DNA from: Paracoccaceae bacterium
Lineage (GTDB): Bacteria > Pseudomonadota > Alphaproteobacteria > Rhodobacterales > Rhodobacteraceae
Direction of reading: 5' to 3'
Assembly: GCA_027492585.1 (NCBI GenBank)
Contig: JAPUEK010000094.1
Coordinates: 1-37,630 of the forward strand
Length of the DNA: 37,630 bases
Made by a program: the position numbers and the translations under genes. The notes below the pieces were generated by a model. It was not told where the DNA came from. It did not search any database and worked only from the letters and a program-made list of their open reading frames with translations. Below, in pieces: positions 22,361 through 28,705 of this stretch (within the stretch, counting starts at the first letter, position 1; the number at the start of each line of letters is the position of its first letter).

Positions 22361-22517
22361 ACCTGGGCTCTACGACGTGGAGGGCTGGCGGCAGCTGGTT
22401 GAGGATCTGCGCGCCGCGCCGCCGGAGGAGGTCAGCCCGACGTTTCTCTTCTGCGCCGAGGCCCATCTCGAGACCATTTCCAAACTCCCCCAAAAAACGG
22501 CCTCTGAGGCGGTATGA
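22341..22517 (+). CDS. Small gene downstream of the MuF C-terminal domain
   Basis: A 58-residue acidic protein (MATLRPEPGLYDVEGWRQLVEDLRAAPPEE) overlapping the end of the MuF-like gene by 20 bases. I recognise no family. Its position immediately after the variable MuF domain is where immunity proteins lie when MuF carries a toxin, but nothing in the sequence shows binding or toxicity. It may equally be a small head-assembly protein. Confidence 0.45.
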   Translation: MATLRPEPGLYDVEGWRQLVEDLRAAPPEEVSPTFLFCAEAHLETISKLPQKTASEAV

Positions 22518-22558
22518 GCGCCGGATGCGGACGATGTGCGTTGAAAGTCTCCAAGGCC

Positions 22559-22589
22559 GTTTTTGAACGCGCTGTGTGGTTTTTGAACG
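22559..22589. repeat. Direct repeat in the MuF-protease gap
   Basis: GTTTTTGAACG occurs at 22559-22569 and 22579-22589, with a 20-bp period. The surrounding gap (22518-22691) holds no gene and is followed by the second late-promoter box. The repeat may be a protein-binding site or a remnant. Confidence 0.4.
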
Positions 22590-22636
22590 GTATCCGCGCC
22601 TGACCCCACCGGCGAGGCGCCACCGGGGCGGCATCA

Positions 22637-22681
22637 CCCCCAAAACTACATCCCCCGGCACCTGATCGTCCTGGTCTGGCA
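22637..22681 (+). promoter_or_regulatory. Candidate late promoter element 2, before protease I
   Basis: The box at 22637-22659 matches the one at 14347-14369 at 21 of 23 positions, ends in the same CATCCCCCGGC, and TGGCA (22677-22681) follows at the same distance of 18 bases. The site lies 11 bases before the protease start codon and next to a GC-rich imperfect hairpin (about 22603-22627). Mu has its PI late promoter at this place. With TGGCA so near the ATG, the RNA start may be close to or at the start codon. Confidence 0.6.
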
Positions 22682-22691
22682 AAACGTCGCC

Positions 22692-23723
22692 ATGACCAAT
22701 CTTGTTCGCAACACCTGCGCCATGACCGCGCCCCTGCCGTCTCCCGCCGAGCGGATCGAGCTGATCCCGGTCGGCGCGTTCCGAACGGCGGACAACCGGC
22801 AGGACTTTCGCCTGGATGATCCGACGGCTGTCATTGCCGACAGCTTCCGGCTTGCCGCCGGTGGCAAGTTGCTGCCCATCGACTTCGATCACCGCACCTT
22901 CGCGGATCAGGGCTCGGCCGACAGCCGCGCGGCAGGCTGGATCACCGCCCTTGAGGTCGAGGGTGACAGGATCATGGCCTCGGTCGAATGGACGGCCGAG
23001 GGCCGGCAGGCCCTTGAGGGCCGGGCCTACCGTTTCGTCTCTCCCGTCTTCCGCAACCGGCCCGATGGTCAGGTCGTGCTGATCGAGGGCGCCGGCCTCG
23101 TGAACAACCCCGCACTCCCCCAGCTCCGTCAACTCGCCTCGAAGGAACCCCAGATGGATCTCGCCAAAGAGGTCGGGGGCAAGCTTGGCTTGCCTGCCGA
23201 CCAGCCCGCCCAGATCGTCGCGCGCATTGTGACGCTCCTCTCCGCCGAAACCCAGCTCACCTCGATCCTCGCGGCAGCCAAGGTATCCGGTGACGATGCC
23301 ACCCGGCAGGTTTGCGCCCGCCTGATCGCGCCGGCCGCCGACCCCGCCCAGTTCGTGCCGAAGGTGTCCTTTGACGAGCTGCAGACCCAGTTCGCATCCC
23401 TCCAGAAGACCGTGACCGACGGCAAGGTGGAGGCTGCACTGGAGGCGGCGCGGGCGGCGGGCAAACTGACCCCTGATCTCGAGAGCTGGGCGACCCAGCT
23501 CGCATCGAAAGACCTGGCTGAATTCCAGGCCTGGGAGAAGGTCGCGCCGGTGCGGGTGGATCTGTCCCGGCGTCAGCAGGCCCATCGCCAGGCTCCCCCG
23601 GCGACGGAAATCACCGAGCTCACCTCTGAGCAGCGGCAGGTGGCTGCCCAGCTCGGCATCCCGGCGGATAGGTTTCTGGCCTCCCTGAAGGCTGATGCGA
23701 AAGAGAAAGAGGAGGCTCGCTGA
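22692..23723 (+). CDS. I: Head protease I, with internal scaffold
   Basis: Prohead maturation protease that removes the scaffold. The 343-residue protein has the Mu I pattern in its first 150 residues (ELIPVGAFR, LPIDFDHRTF, AAGWITALEVEGDRIMASVEWT, VSPVFRN) and a charged, helical, scaffold-like C-terminal half ending KEKEEAR. The active-site region includes the DFDH histidine. It starts just after the second late-promoter box. An in-frame internal start at 23154 would give the separate scaffold. Confidence 0.92.
   Translation: MTNLVRNTCAMTAPLPSPAERIELIPVGAFRTADNRQDFRLDDPTAVIADSFRLAAGGKLLPIDFDHRTFADQGSADSRAAGWITALEVEGDRIMASVEWTAEGRQALEGRAYRFVSPVFRNRPDGQVVLIEGAGLVNNPALPQLRQLASKEPQMDLAKEVGGKLGLPADQPAQIVARIVTLLSAETQLTSILAAAKVSGDDATRQVCARLIAPAADPAQFVPKVSFDELQTQFASLQKTVTDGKVEAALEAARAAGKLTPDLESWATQLASKDLAEFQAWEKVAPVRVDLSRRQQAHRQAPPATEITELTSEQRQVAAQLGIPADRFLASLKADAKEKEEAR
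23154..23723 (+). CDS. Z: Scaffold protein from an internal start in I (Mu Z type)
   Basis: An ATG at 23154, in frame with I and preceded by AAGGA with a spacing of 7, opens a 189-residue protein MDLAKEVGGKLGLPADQ. This is the boundary between protease and helical region. In Mu the scaffold gpZ is made from an internal start of I; this sequence has the same arrangement. Confidence 0.65.
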   Translation: MDLAKEVGGKLGLPADQPAQIVARIVTLLSAETQLTSILAAAKVSGDDATRQVCARLIAPAADPAQFVPKVSFDELQTQFASLQKTVTDGKVEAALEAARAAGKLTPDLESWATQLASKDLAEFQAWEKVAPVRVDLSRRQQAHRQAPPATEITELTSEQRQVAAQLGIPADRFLASLKADAKEKEEAR

Positions 23724-24151
23724 TGGTCGCGCTTACCGAAAACCGTTCCACGCTCCAGCTCCAGTCCGGTGATCGCATGGGTCTGCTCGGAGCATCGCAG
23801 ACCATCTACGCCGGCGCGCTCCTCATGCGGAACGCATCGGGCCATGTGGTCAAGGGGGCGACGGCGACCGGCTGCGTCGGTGTCGGGCGGGCCGAAGACG
23901 TCGGTTCCAGCACCACCGCCGGCATCACCCTTCAGGAGTTTCGCGAGGGCGTTTTCCGCTTCGCGAACTCCGCCGGCGATCTGATCGCCACCGCCGATAT
24001 CGGGGCAGCCTGCTACATCGTCGATGATCAGACCGTGGCCAAGACCTCCGCCTCCTCCACCCGCTCGCCTGCCGGCGCGGTTGTGGATGTCGATGCTCTC
24101 GGCGTCTGGGTCCGCTTCGATGAGGTCCTGACCCGCGCCCTTCTCTCCTAA
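23723..24151 (+). CDS. Head decoration (capsid cement) protein
   Basis: A 142-residue beta-rich protein with typical ends of phage cement proteins: MVALTENRSTLQLQSGDRM at the start and IGAACYIVDDQTVAKTSAS...AGAVVDVDALGVWVRFD at the end. Such proteins bind the outside of the expanded capsid. Lies between protease/scaffold and major capsid, as expected. Overlaps the protease stop by one base. Confidence 0.75.
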   Translation: MVALTENRSTLQLQSGDRMGLLGASQTIYAGALLMRNASGHVVKGATATGCVGVGRAEDVGSSTTAGITLQEFREGVFRFANSAGDLIATADIGAACYIVDDQTVAKTSASSTRSPAGAVVDVDALGVWVRFDEVLTRALLS

Positions 24152-24162
24152 GGAATCGCCCC

Positions 24163-25056
24163 ATGCTGATCACTGCTCCTGCGCTTCAGGCCCTGCGCGT
24201 CGGTTTCAAAACCGAGTATCAAAACGCCTTTGACGCCGTCCCGAAAATGAAGGACCGCGTCGCCAAGACGATCAAATCGACCACGGCGACGAATACCTAT
24301 GGCTGGCTCAAGGGTCTTACGGGGATGCGGGAATGGCTTGGCCCGCGCCTGATCGACAACCTGACCGAGGCCTCCTACACGCTCGCCAACAAGCACTTCG
24401 AAAAGACCATCTCGGTCAATCGCAATGCAATCGAGGATGACAACCTCGGCATGTATTCCGACGGTTTCACCATGATGGGTGATGGTGCGGCTCGTCTGCC
24501 GGAGGAACTCGTCTGGGGCCTCATGAAGCAGGGCTTCGTCACCAATTGCTGGGATGGCCAATACTTCTTCGATGTGGATCACCCGGTCCAGCTCGCCGAT
24601 GGCACGATGGGGGTCTATGCCAATACCGACGGCGGAGCCGGCACGCCCTGGTTCCTGCTCTGCACCAACCGCCCGCTGAAGCCGATCATCTACCAGGAGC
24701 GCAAGGCGCCGGTCTTTACCGCGAAGGACCGGGACACCGATGACAACGTGTTCGACCGCAACGAATACACCTATGGCGTCGATATGAGGTGCAATGTCGG
24801 CTACGGGCTGCCTCAGCTTGCCTGGGGTTCGAAGCAGGCGCTGAATGCTGCGAACTACGCGGTCGCCCGCGCCGCGATCCTCGGCATGAAAGCGGATGGC
24901 GGCTCGCCCCTCGGTCTCGTGCCGAACCTCCTCGTGGTCCCGCCGGCGCTCGAAAGTGCTGGCCGTCAGCTCCTCAACAGCGAGTACGGCACGGGCGGGG
25001 TCACGAACGAGTGGAAAGGCACCGCCGAGCTGCTCGTTGTCCCCTGGCTCGCCTGA
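24163..25056 (+). CDS. T: Major capsid protein (Mu gpT type)
   Basis: HK97-fold shell protein of 297 residues, close to Mu gpT (305). The N-terminal LITAPALQALRVGFKTEYQNAF, KSTTATNTYGWLKGLTGMREWLGPR and ASYTLANKHFEKTISVNRNAIEDDNLG are characteristic of the family. Followed by a perfect GC-rich hairpin. Preceded by AAGGA about 11 bases before the ATG. Confidence 0.95.
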   Translation: MLITAPALQALRVGFKTEYQNAFDAVPKMKDRVAKTIKSTTATNTYGWLKGLTGMREWLGPRLIDNLTEASYTLANKHFEKTISVNRNAIEDDNLGMYSDGFTMMGDGAARLPEELVWGLMKQGFVTNCWDGQYFFDVDHPVQLADGTMGVYANTDGGAGTPWFLLCTNRPLKPIIYQERKAPVFTAKDRDTDDNVFDRNEYTYGVDMRCNVGYGLPQLAWGSKQALNAANYAVARAAILGMKADGGSPLGLVPNLLVVPPALESAGRQLLNSEYGTGGVTNEWKGTAELLVVPWLA

Positions 25057-25084
25057 TCCTCGATCCCACCAGTCGGTTTTATCA

Positions 25085-25106
25085 GAAGGGGCGGTTGCGC
25101 CCCTTC
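25085..25106 (+). terminator. Hairpin after the major capsid gene
   Basis: GAAGGGGCG (25085-25093) and CGCCCCTTC (25098-25106) form a perfect 9-bp stem with a GTTG loop, 28 bases after the capsid stop. There is no following T-tract, so it is more likely a transcript stabiliser or partial terminator that adjusts the ratio of capsid to downstream genes. Confidence 0.45.
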
Positions 25107-25129
25107 CATCAAGCCGAAAGGAGCACCCA

Positions 25130-25399
25130 ATGGCGCCCAAATCGAAACCGGAAGTATCGTCCGTCGAGCCACAGCCCATGACCATCGCCGGCGTTGATCT
25201 CGCCCGGATCTCGGACCTGCCCGCGCTCACCGTCAGGGGGCCGGAAAAGGGCCGCTGGCGGATCGGGCGGCGGTTCGGATCGGAGGCCGTGACGATTCCG
25301 GTGGCCGATCTGACCCTGGAGCAGATCCAGGCGCTCCTCGCAGATCCCGAGCTGACCGTGATGGGCGTTCTGCCGGATCAAGTCCGCGCCGAAGACTGA
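25130..25399 (+). CDS. Mu gp35-like (HI1506-related) protein
   Basis: An 89-residue protein with a short disordered start (MAPKSKPEVSSVEPQP) and a C-terminal domain GRRFGSEAVTIPVADLTLEQIQALLADPELTV, the pattern of the small protein following capsid in Mu-like phages (FluMu HI1506 type). GAAAGGAG precedes the ATG. Probably a head-tail or head-assembly accessory; exact role unknown. Confidence 0.7.
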   Translation: MAPKSKPEVSSVEPQPMTIAGVDLARISDLPALTVRGPEKGRWRIGRRFGSEAVTIPVADLTLEQIQALLADPELTVMGVLPDQVRAED

Positions 25400-25436
25400 A
25401 TACCAGCGGGCCTTTCACCCCTTCTGAGGCAAATCC

Positions 25437-25871
25437 ATGTCCTATGCCACTCTCGCCGAATTCAAAGCTCGGATCCCACGGCGCGACCTCGTGGCGCTGA
25501 CCGATCTCGATGATGGCACCGATACGATCAACGATGATCGTGTCCAGGATGCATTGGATGATGCCTCGGCTGAGATCGACAGCTACATCGCCAAGGTCGT
25601 CCGTAAGGTGCCGCTCTCGCCGGTGCCCCGAATCCTGAAGACGATCTGCCGCGACCTCGCCCTGCATCGGCTCTACGTCAACATCGGCCACAGCATGGAG
25701 GCGCGCAAAGGCCTGCGTGACGATGCCATCGAATACTTGAAATCCGTTCGCGACGGTGATGCCGCCCTCGGCGATGGCGGTGATGTGCCGCCCGAAATCG
25801 TGACGCCCGGCATCGCGATGACCGATGGTGCCGAGCGTGAGATCACCCGCGACAGCCTGAAGGGGTTCTGA
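25437..25871 (+). CDS. DUF1320 protein (Mu gp36 type), head-tail connector
   Basis: A 144-residue protein with the gp36 pattern YATLAEFKARIPRRDLVALTDLDDGTDTINDDRVQDALDDASAEIDSYI, an all-helical fold comparable to head-completion adaptors. It lies between capsid and morphogenesis gene G, as in Mu. Ends one base before the next gene's ATG region. Confidence 0.88.
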   Translation: MSYATLAEFKARIPRRDLVALTDLDDGTDTINDDRVQDALDDASAEIDSYIAKVVRKVPLSPVPRILKTICRDLALHRLYVNIGHSMEARKGLRDDAIEYLKSVRDGDAALGDGGDVPPEIVTPGIAMTDGAEREITRDSLKGF

Positions 25872-25872
25872 C

Positions 25873-26412
25873 ATGGCGGGGATCAGTTTCACCGCCACGT
25901 TGGATGATGCGGCCCCTCGGGCCGCCCTTGCCCGGATGGGCGAGGCGATGACCGACATGACCGAACTGATGGACCGCATTGGCGCGGCGCTGGTCGCCAG
26001 CGGGGGTGAGCGCATCATCTCCACCAACACCGATCCGGATGGCCACGCTTGGGAACCGAGCAATCGGGTAAAGGAGCGTGGCGGCAAGACCCTGAACCTG
26101 TCAGGGCGGTTAGCTTACACCCTGATCCATCAGGCCGCCGCCGACCATGTCGTGGTCGGAAGCAATGTGCCCTATGCCGCCGTCATGCACGAAGGCGCAG
26201 AGCAAGGTGCGTTCGGTTTTCTGTCGGGCCGCACCAAGCCCTCAGAGAAGCGCCCGCGCAGCCAGGACTATTTCACGCCGCTGCCGTGGGGAGACATTCC
26301 GGCCCGGCGGTATCTGGTTGGCGTGGGTGGGGATATCTCGGAGGCGGACAAGGCGGTCATCGGCGATCTGGTCGAGGTGCATTTCGGTGCCATCGCGGAG
26401 GCCTTCCAATGA
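25873..26412 (+). CDS. G: Virion morphogenesis protein (Mu gpG type)
   Basis: A 179-residue protein of the phage virion morphogenesis family: FTATLDDAAPRAALARMG, WEPSNRVKERGGKTLNLSGRL and VVVGSNVPYAAVMHEGAEQ. Related proteins act in head-tail joining or tail completion. In Mu, G follows F; here it comes after gp36, an order seen in B3-like phages. Overlaps the next gene by 4 bases. Confidence 0.88.
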   Translation: MAGISFTATLDDAAPRAALARMGEAMTDMTELMDRIGAALVASGGERIISTNTDPDGHAWEPSNRVKERGGKTLNLSGRLAYTLIHQAAADHVVVGSNVPYAAVMHEGAEQGAFGFLSGRTKPSEKRPRSQDYFTPLPWGDIPARRYLVGVGGDISEADKAVIGDLVEVHFGAIAEAFQ

Positions 26413-26849
26413 CGCAGGCCCTCATCATCGCTCGCCTGAAACTGGAAGTGCCAGGATTGCTCGGCCGGGTATCGGGCCTCGGGTCCCTGACGGCGTTGAC
26501 AGCCAAAGACGCCGTGCCGACCGTCACTCCCTGCGCCCATGTCATGCCCTCCGGCATTCTGGCACCTGTCAAACCCTCAGCATCGGCCGGCGCCTACATC
26601 CAGTCGGTCGAGCGCGGCTTCGCGGTATTCCTCAGTCTGCGCGTTCACGATCCCAATGGCGCGCGCGCGCTCGACGAAGCCTCGGGGCTGATCGACAGCA
26701 TCATTCTGGCGATCGCGGGTTGGGCGCCCACCCCGCAGTCAGTGGGTGTCTTCGCCTTTCGCCACGCGCTCCTGCGAACTCTCGATCGTGGTGTGGCCAT
26801 CTACGAGATCGCTTTCTCCCTTTCTGACCAACTGAGGATCAGCTCATGA
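26409..26849 (+). CDS. DUF1834 protein (Mu gp37 type), tail completion
   Basis: A 146-residue protein with pattern IIARLKLEVPGLLGRVSGL, VTPCAHVMPSG and VERGFAVFLSLRV, consistent with gp37-type tail terminator proteins that cap the tail tube. The ATG at 26409 overlaps the G stop; longer frames reach back into G and are rejected. Confidence 0.75.
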   Translation: MTQALIIARLKLEVPGLLGRVSGLGSLTALTAKDAVPTVTPCAHVMPSGILAPVKPSASAGAYIQSVERGFAVFLSLRVHDPNGARALDEASGLIDSIILAIAGWAPTPQSVGVFAFRHALLRTLDRGVAIYEIAFSLSDQLRISS

Positions 26850-27052
26850 CCGACCCCAACACCCATGCGGAGCTGCCTGCCACGGGAGGCAGCTTCGTCC
26901 AGAACCCGGACGGCACCTGGACGCAGACCGCCGGGCCGGAGATGCAAACCGCCGGGCCTGCAGCCAGTCCCGAAGAGCTCCCTTCGGAGCAGCCCGAGCC
27001 GCCCGCAAAGCAGCCGGGCAAATCCCCCAAATCCCCCGTGAAGGAGATCTGA
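26846..27052 (+). CDS. Small proline-rich protein
   Basis: A 68-residue protein, low complexity (SPEELPSEQPEPPAKQPGKSPKSPVKEI), with an N-terminal SFVQNPDGTWTQT that resembles short tail-region proteins of other phages. Overlaps gp37-type gene by 4 bases; ends one base before the tube gene start. Probably disordered; function unknown. Confidence 0.5.
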   Translation: MTDPNTHAELPATGGSFVQNPDGTWTQTAGPEMQTAGPAASPEELPSEQPEPPAKQPGKSPKSPVKEI

Positions 27053-27053
27053 G

Positions 27054-27986
27054 ATGTTCTGGAGACTTCAGGCGCTCCTCGCCAAGATCGAGACCACCTA
27101 TGGCACCGATGCGGGGCCGTCCGGTGCCGCCAATGCCATCCTCGCCAGCGATGTGAAGATCAGCCCGATGGAAGGGCGGGATGTGGTCCGTGACTTCGAG
27201 CGGCCCTATCTGGGCGCAAAGCCCACCATCCCTGCGGGTCTTTTCTCGAAGATCTCCTTCAAGGTCGAGGTGAAAGGTTCGGGAACTGCCGGCACCGCCC
27301 CGGCGATCGCGGTCTTCCTTCGTGCCTGCGCGATGCAGGAGGCCGTGGTCCCCGGCACCTCGGTCACCTACACGCCCCAGAGCACGGGGCATGAGAGTGT
27401 CACCATCTACTTCAACAGCGATGGCACAAACTTCGTCTTCAAGGGCGCGCGCGGGACCTTCAAATACGTGATGACGGCCCAAGGTGTCGTGATGCTCGAG
27501 TTCGAGTTCACAGGGCTGTTCTCGCAGCCTGCCGCGGTGGCAATGCCTGTGCCGACCTACGGCACGCAAATGTCGCAGTTCCCCCAGGTTGCCAGCTCCG
27601 CGAACACGCCGACCTTCACCGTCGGCGGCACATCCCTGATCCTCCGGCAGTTCACGCTCGACGCGGGCAATGTCGTCACACCGCGCCTGCTGATCCGGTC
27701 GGAGAGCATCATCATTCCTGATCGGTCGGAGAAGATCGATCTGACGGTCGAGGGCGTGGCGCTGGCCACCTACAACCCCTTCGCCCTTGCCGCGGCGATG
27801 ACATCGCAGGCCATCAGCCTCGTGCATGGGGTCGGTGCCGGCAAGATCTGCACCTTGGGCGTCGGTGCTGCCCAAGTTCAACGCCCGACCGGGTTGGAAC
27901 AGCAGGACGGGGTCGTCGAATGGCCCCTGAAATACGTGCCGCTGCTCAACGCGGGCAACGACCAATACAGCATCGCCTTTACCTGA
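27054..27986 (+). CDS. Tail tube protein, siphovirus type
   Basis: A 310-residue beta-rich protein (LLAKIETTYGTDAGPSGAANAILASDVKISPM, RGTFKYVMTAQGVVMLEFEFTG) of the type forming the tube in B3/D3112-like transposable siphophages. In Mu a contractile sheath (L) and tube (M) would be expected here; no sheath gene is found. Followed after 15 bases by the tail chaperone pair. Confidence 0.8.
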   Translation: MFWRLQALLAKIETTYGTDAGPSGAANAILASDVKISPMEGRDVVRDFERPYLGAKPTIPAGLFSKISFKVEVKGSGTAGTAPAIAVFLRACAMQEAVVPGTSVTYTPQSTGHESVTIYFNSDGTNFVFKGARGTFKYVMTAQGVVMLEFEFTGLFSQPAAVAMPVPTYGTQMSQFPQVASSANTPTFTVGGTSLILRQFTLDAGNVVTPRLLIRSESIIIPDRSEKIDLTVEGVALATYNPFALAAAMTSQAISLVHGVGAGKICTLGVGAAQVQRPTGLEQQDGVVEWPLKYVPLLNAGNDQYSIAFT

Positions 27987-28001
27987 TCAGGAGCCAGACC
28001 C

Positions 28002-28340
28002 ATGAAAATCGTCAAGAACCGCACGTTCTCGCAAAAGGTTGTCGTGACCATCCCGAACGATGATGGCGGCACCGATCAGCAGAGCTTCACCGGGCGGTTC
28101 AAGGTGTTGAGCACGGATGAGATAGCCGCGCACCACCTCGGCACGGATGAGGGTCAGACCGCCTATTGCCGGGAAATCTTCATCGGTTGGGACGACCTCA
28201 CCGAAGATCGCGAGGGGGAGGATCGACCCTTCGAATTCTCCGTGGGCAACCACGCCCTGCTGATGAGCGACGTCTTTGTGCGGCGCGCGGTGATCGACAC
28301 CTACACGGCCGCTCTGACGGGGGCAAAGCGGGGAAACTGA
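28002..28340 (+). CDS. Tail assembly chaperone, upstream part (lambda G-like)
   Basis: A 112-residue protein (MKIVKNRTFSQKVVVTIPND) whose last codons are a -1 slip site, GGA AAC followed by TGA. It precedes the tape measure gene, where lambda-type phages place gpG. Most ribosomes would end here; a minority slip and make a 234-residue fusion with the downstream frame. Confidence 0.8.
   Translation: MKIVKNRTFSQKVVVTIPNDDGGTDQQSFTGRFKVLSTDEIAAHHLGTDEGQTAYCREIFIGWDDLTEDREGEDRPFEFSVGNHALLMSDVFVRRAVIDTYTAALTGAKRGN
28331..28337 (+). other. Programmed -1 frameshift site
   Basis: The heptamer GGGAAAC lies in the zero frame as G GGA AAC immediately before TGA, the X XXY YYZ form of the lambda G/GT site (GGGAAAG). 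The -1 frame continues with CTG ACC CGC and stays open to 28705. The fused product would be about 234 residues. Confidence 0.75.
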
Positions 28341-28705
28341 CCCGCGCCGGCAAGGCCTGGGCACGCGGCGATGCGGCTCGGGATCGGCCGGACTGGCTGG
28401 AGCGGGCAATCGCCGATGCGGCGGTGATGGGGCTGACACTCGACCTGACCCCGCCCGACGAGGAGGAGGGGCTTTGGCCAGAGCACGAGCCCGCCTGGCG
28501 GGCCTGGTGTGCGGTCTGTGGTCAGTGGCGCACGGAAGCTCTCAGCACCATGACCACGGCCCGCGTCATCTGGATCGGCCTCGACTACAGCGCGGCCCGC
28601 GCGGCGCTGGATCTCGCGGGGATGGAAATGACCCCGGCTCTCTGGGCCGAGGTGCGGGCAATCGAACAGGGTGCAGTGAAGGAGCTGAACAAGGATGCCG
28701 GGTGA
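28338..28705 (+). CDS. Tail assembly chaperone, frameshifted part (DUF1799 type)
   Basis: The frame following the slip site, read as the C-terminal 122 residues of the G-GT fusion (LTRAGKAWARGDAARDRPDW onward). Its second half resembles DUF1799: EEGLWPEHEPAWRAWCAVCGQWRT and GLDYSAARAALDLAGMEMTPALW. It has no start codon of its own with a ribosome-binding site near the junction, which supports frameshift expression. It overlaps the tape-measure start by 11 bases, as the lambda T segment precedes H. Confidence 0.72.

Noticed and set aside
22263-23585. Long leftward frame opposite protease I
   Set aside because: Shadow of the protease gene; covers the promoter gap and has no family pattern.
27018-27040. 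Repeated CCCCCAAAT-like sequence
   Set aside because: Explained by the repeated KSP codons of the proline-rich gene; not a promoter box.
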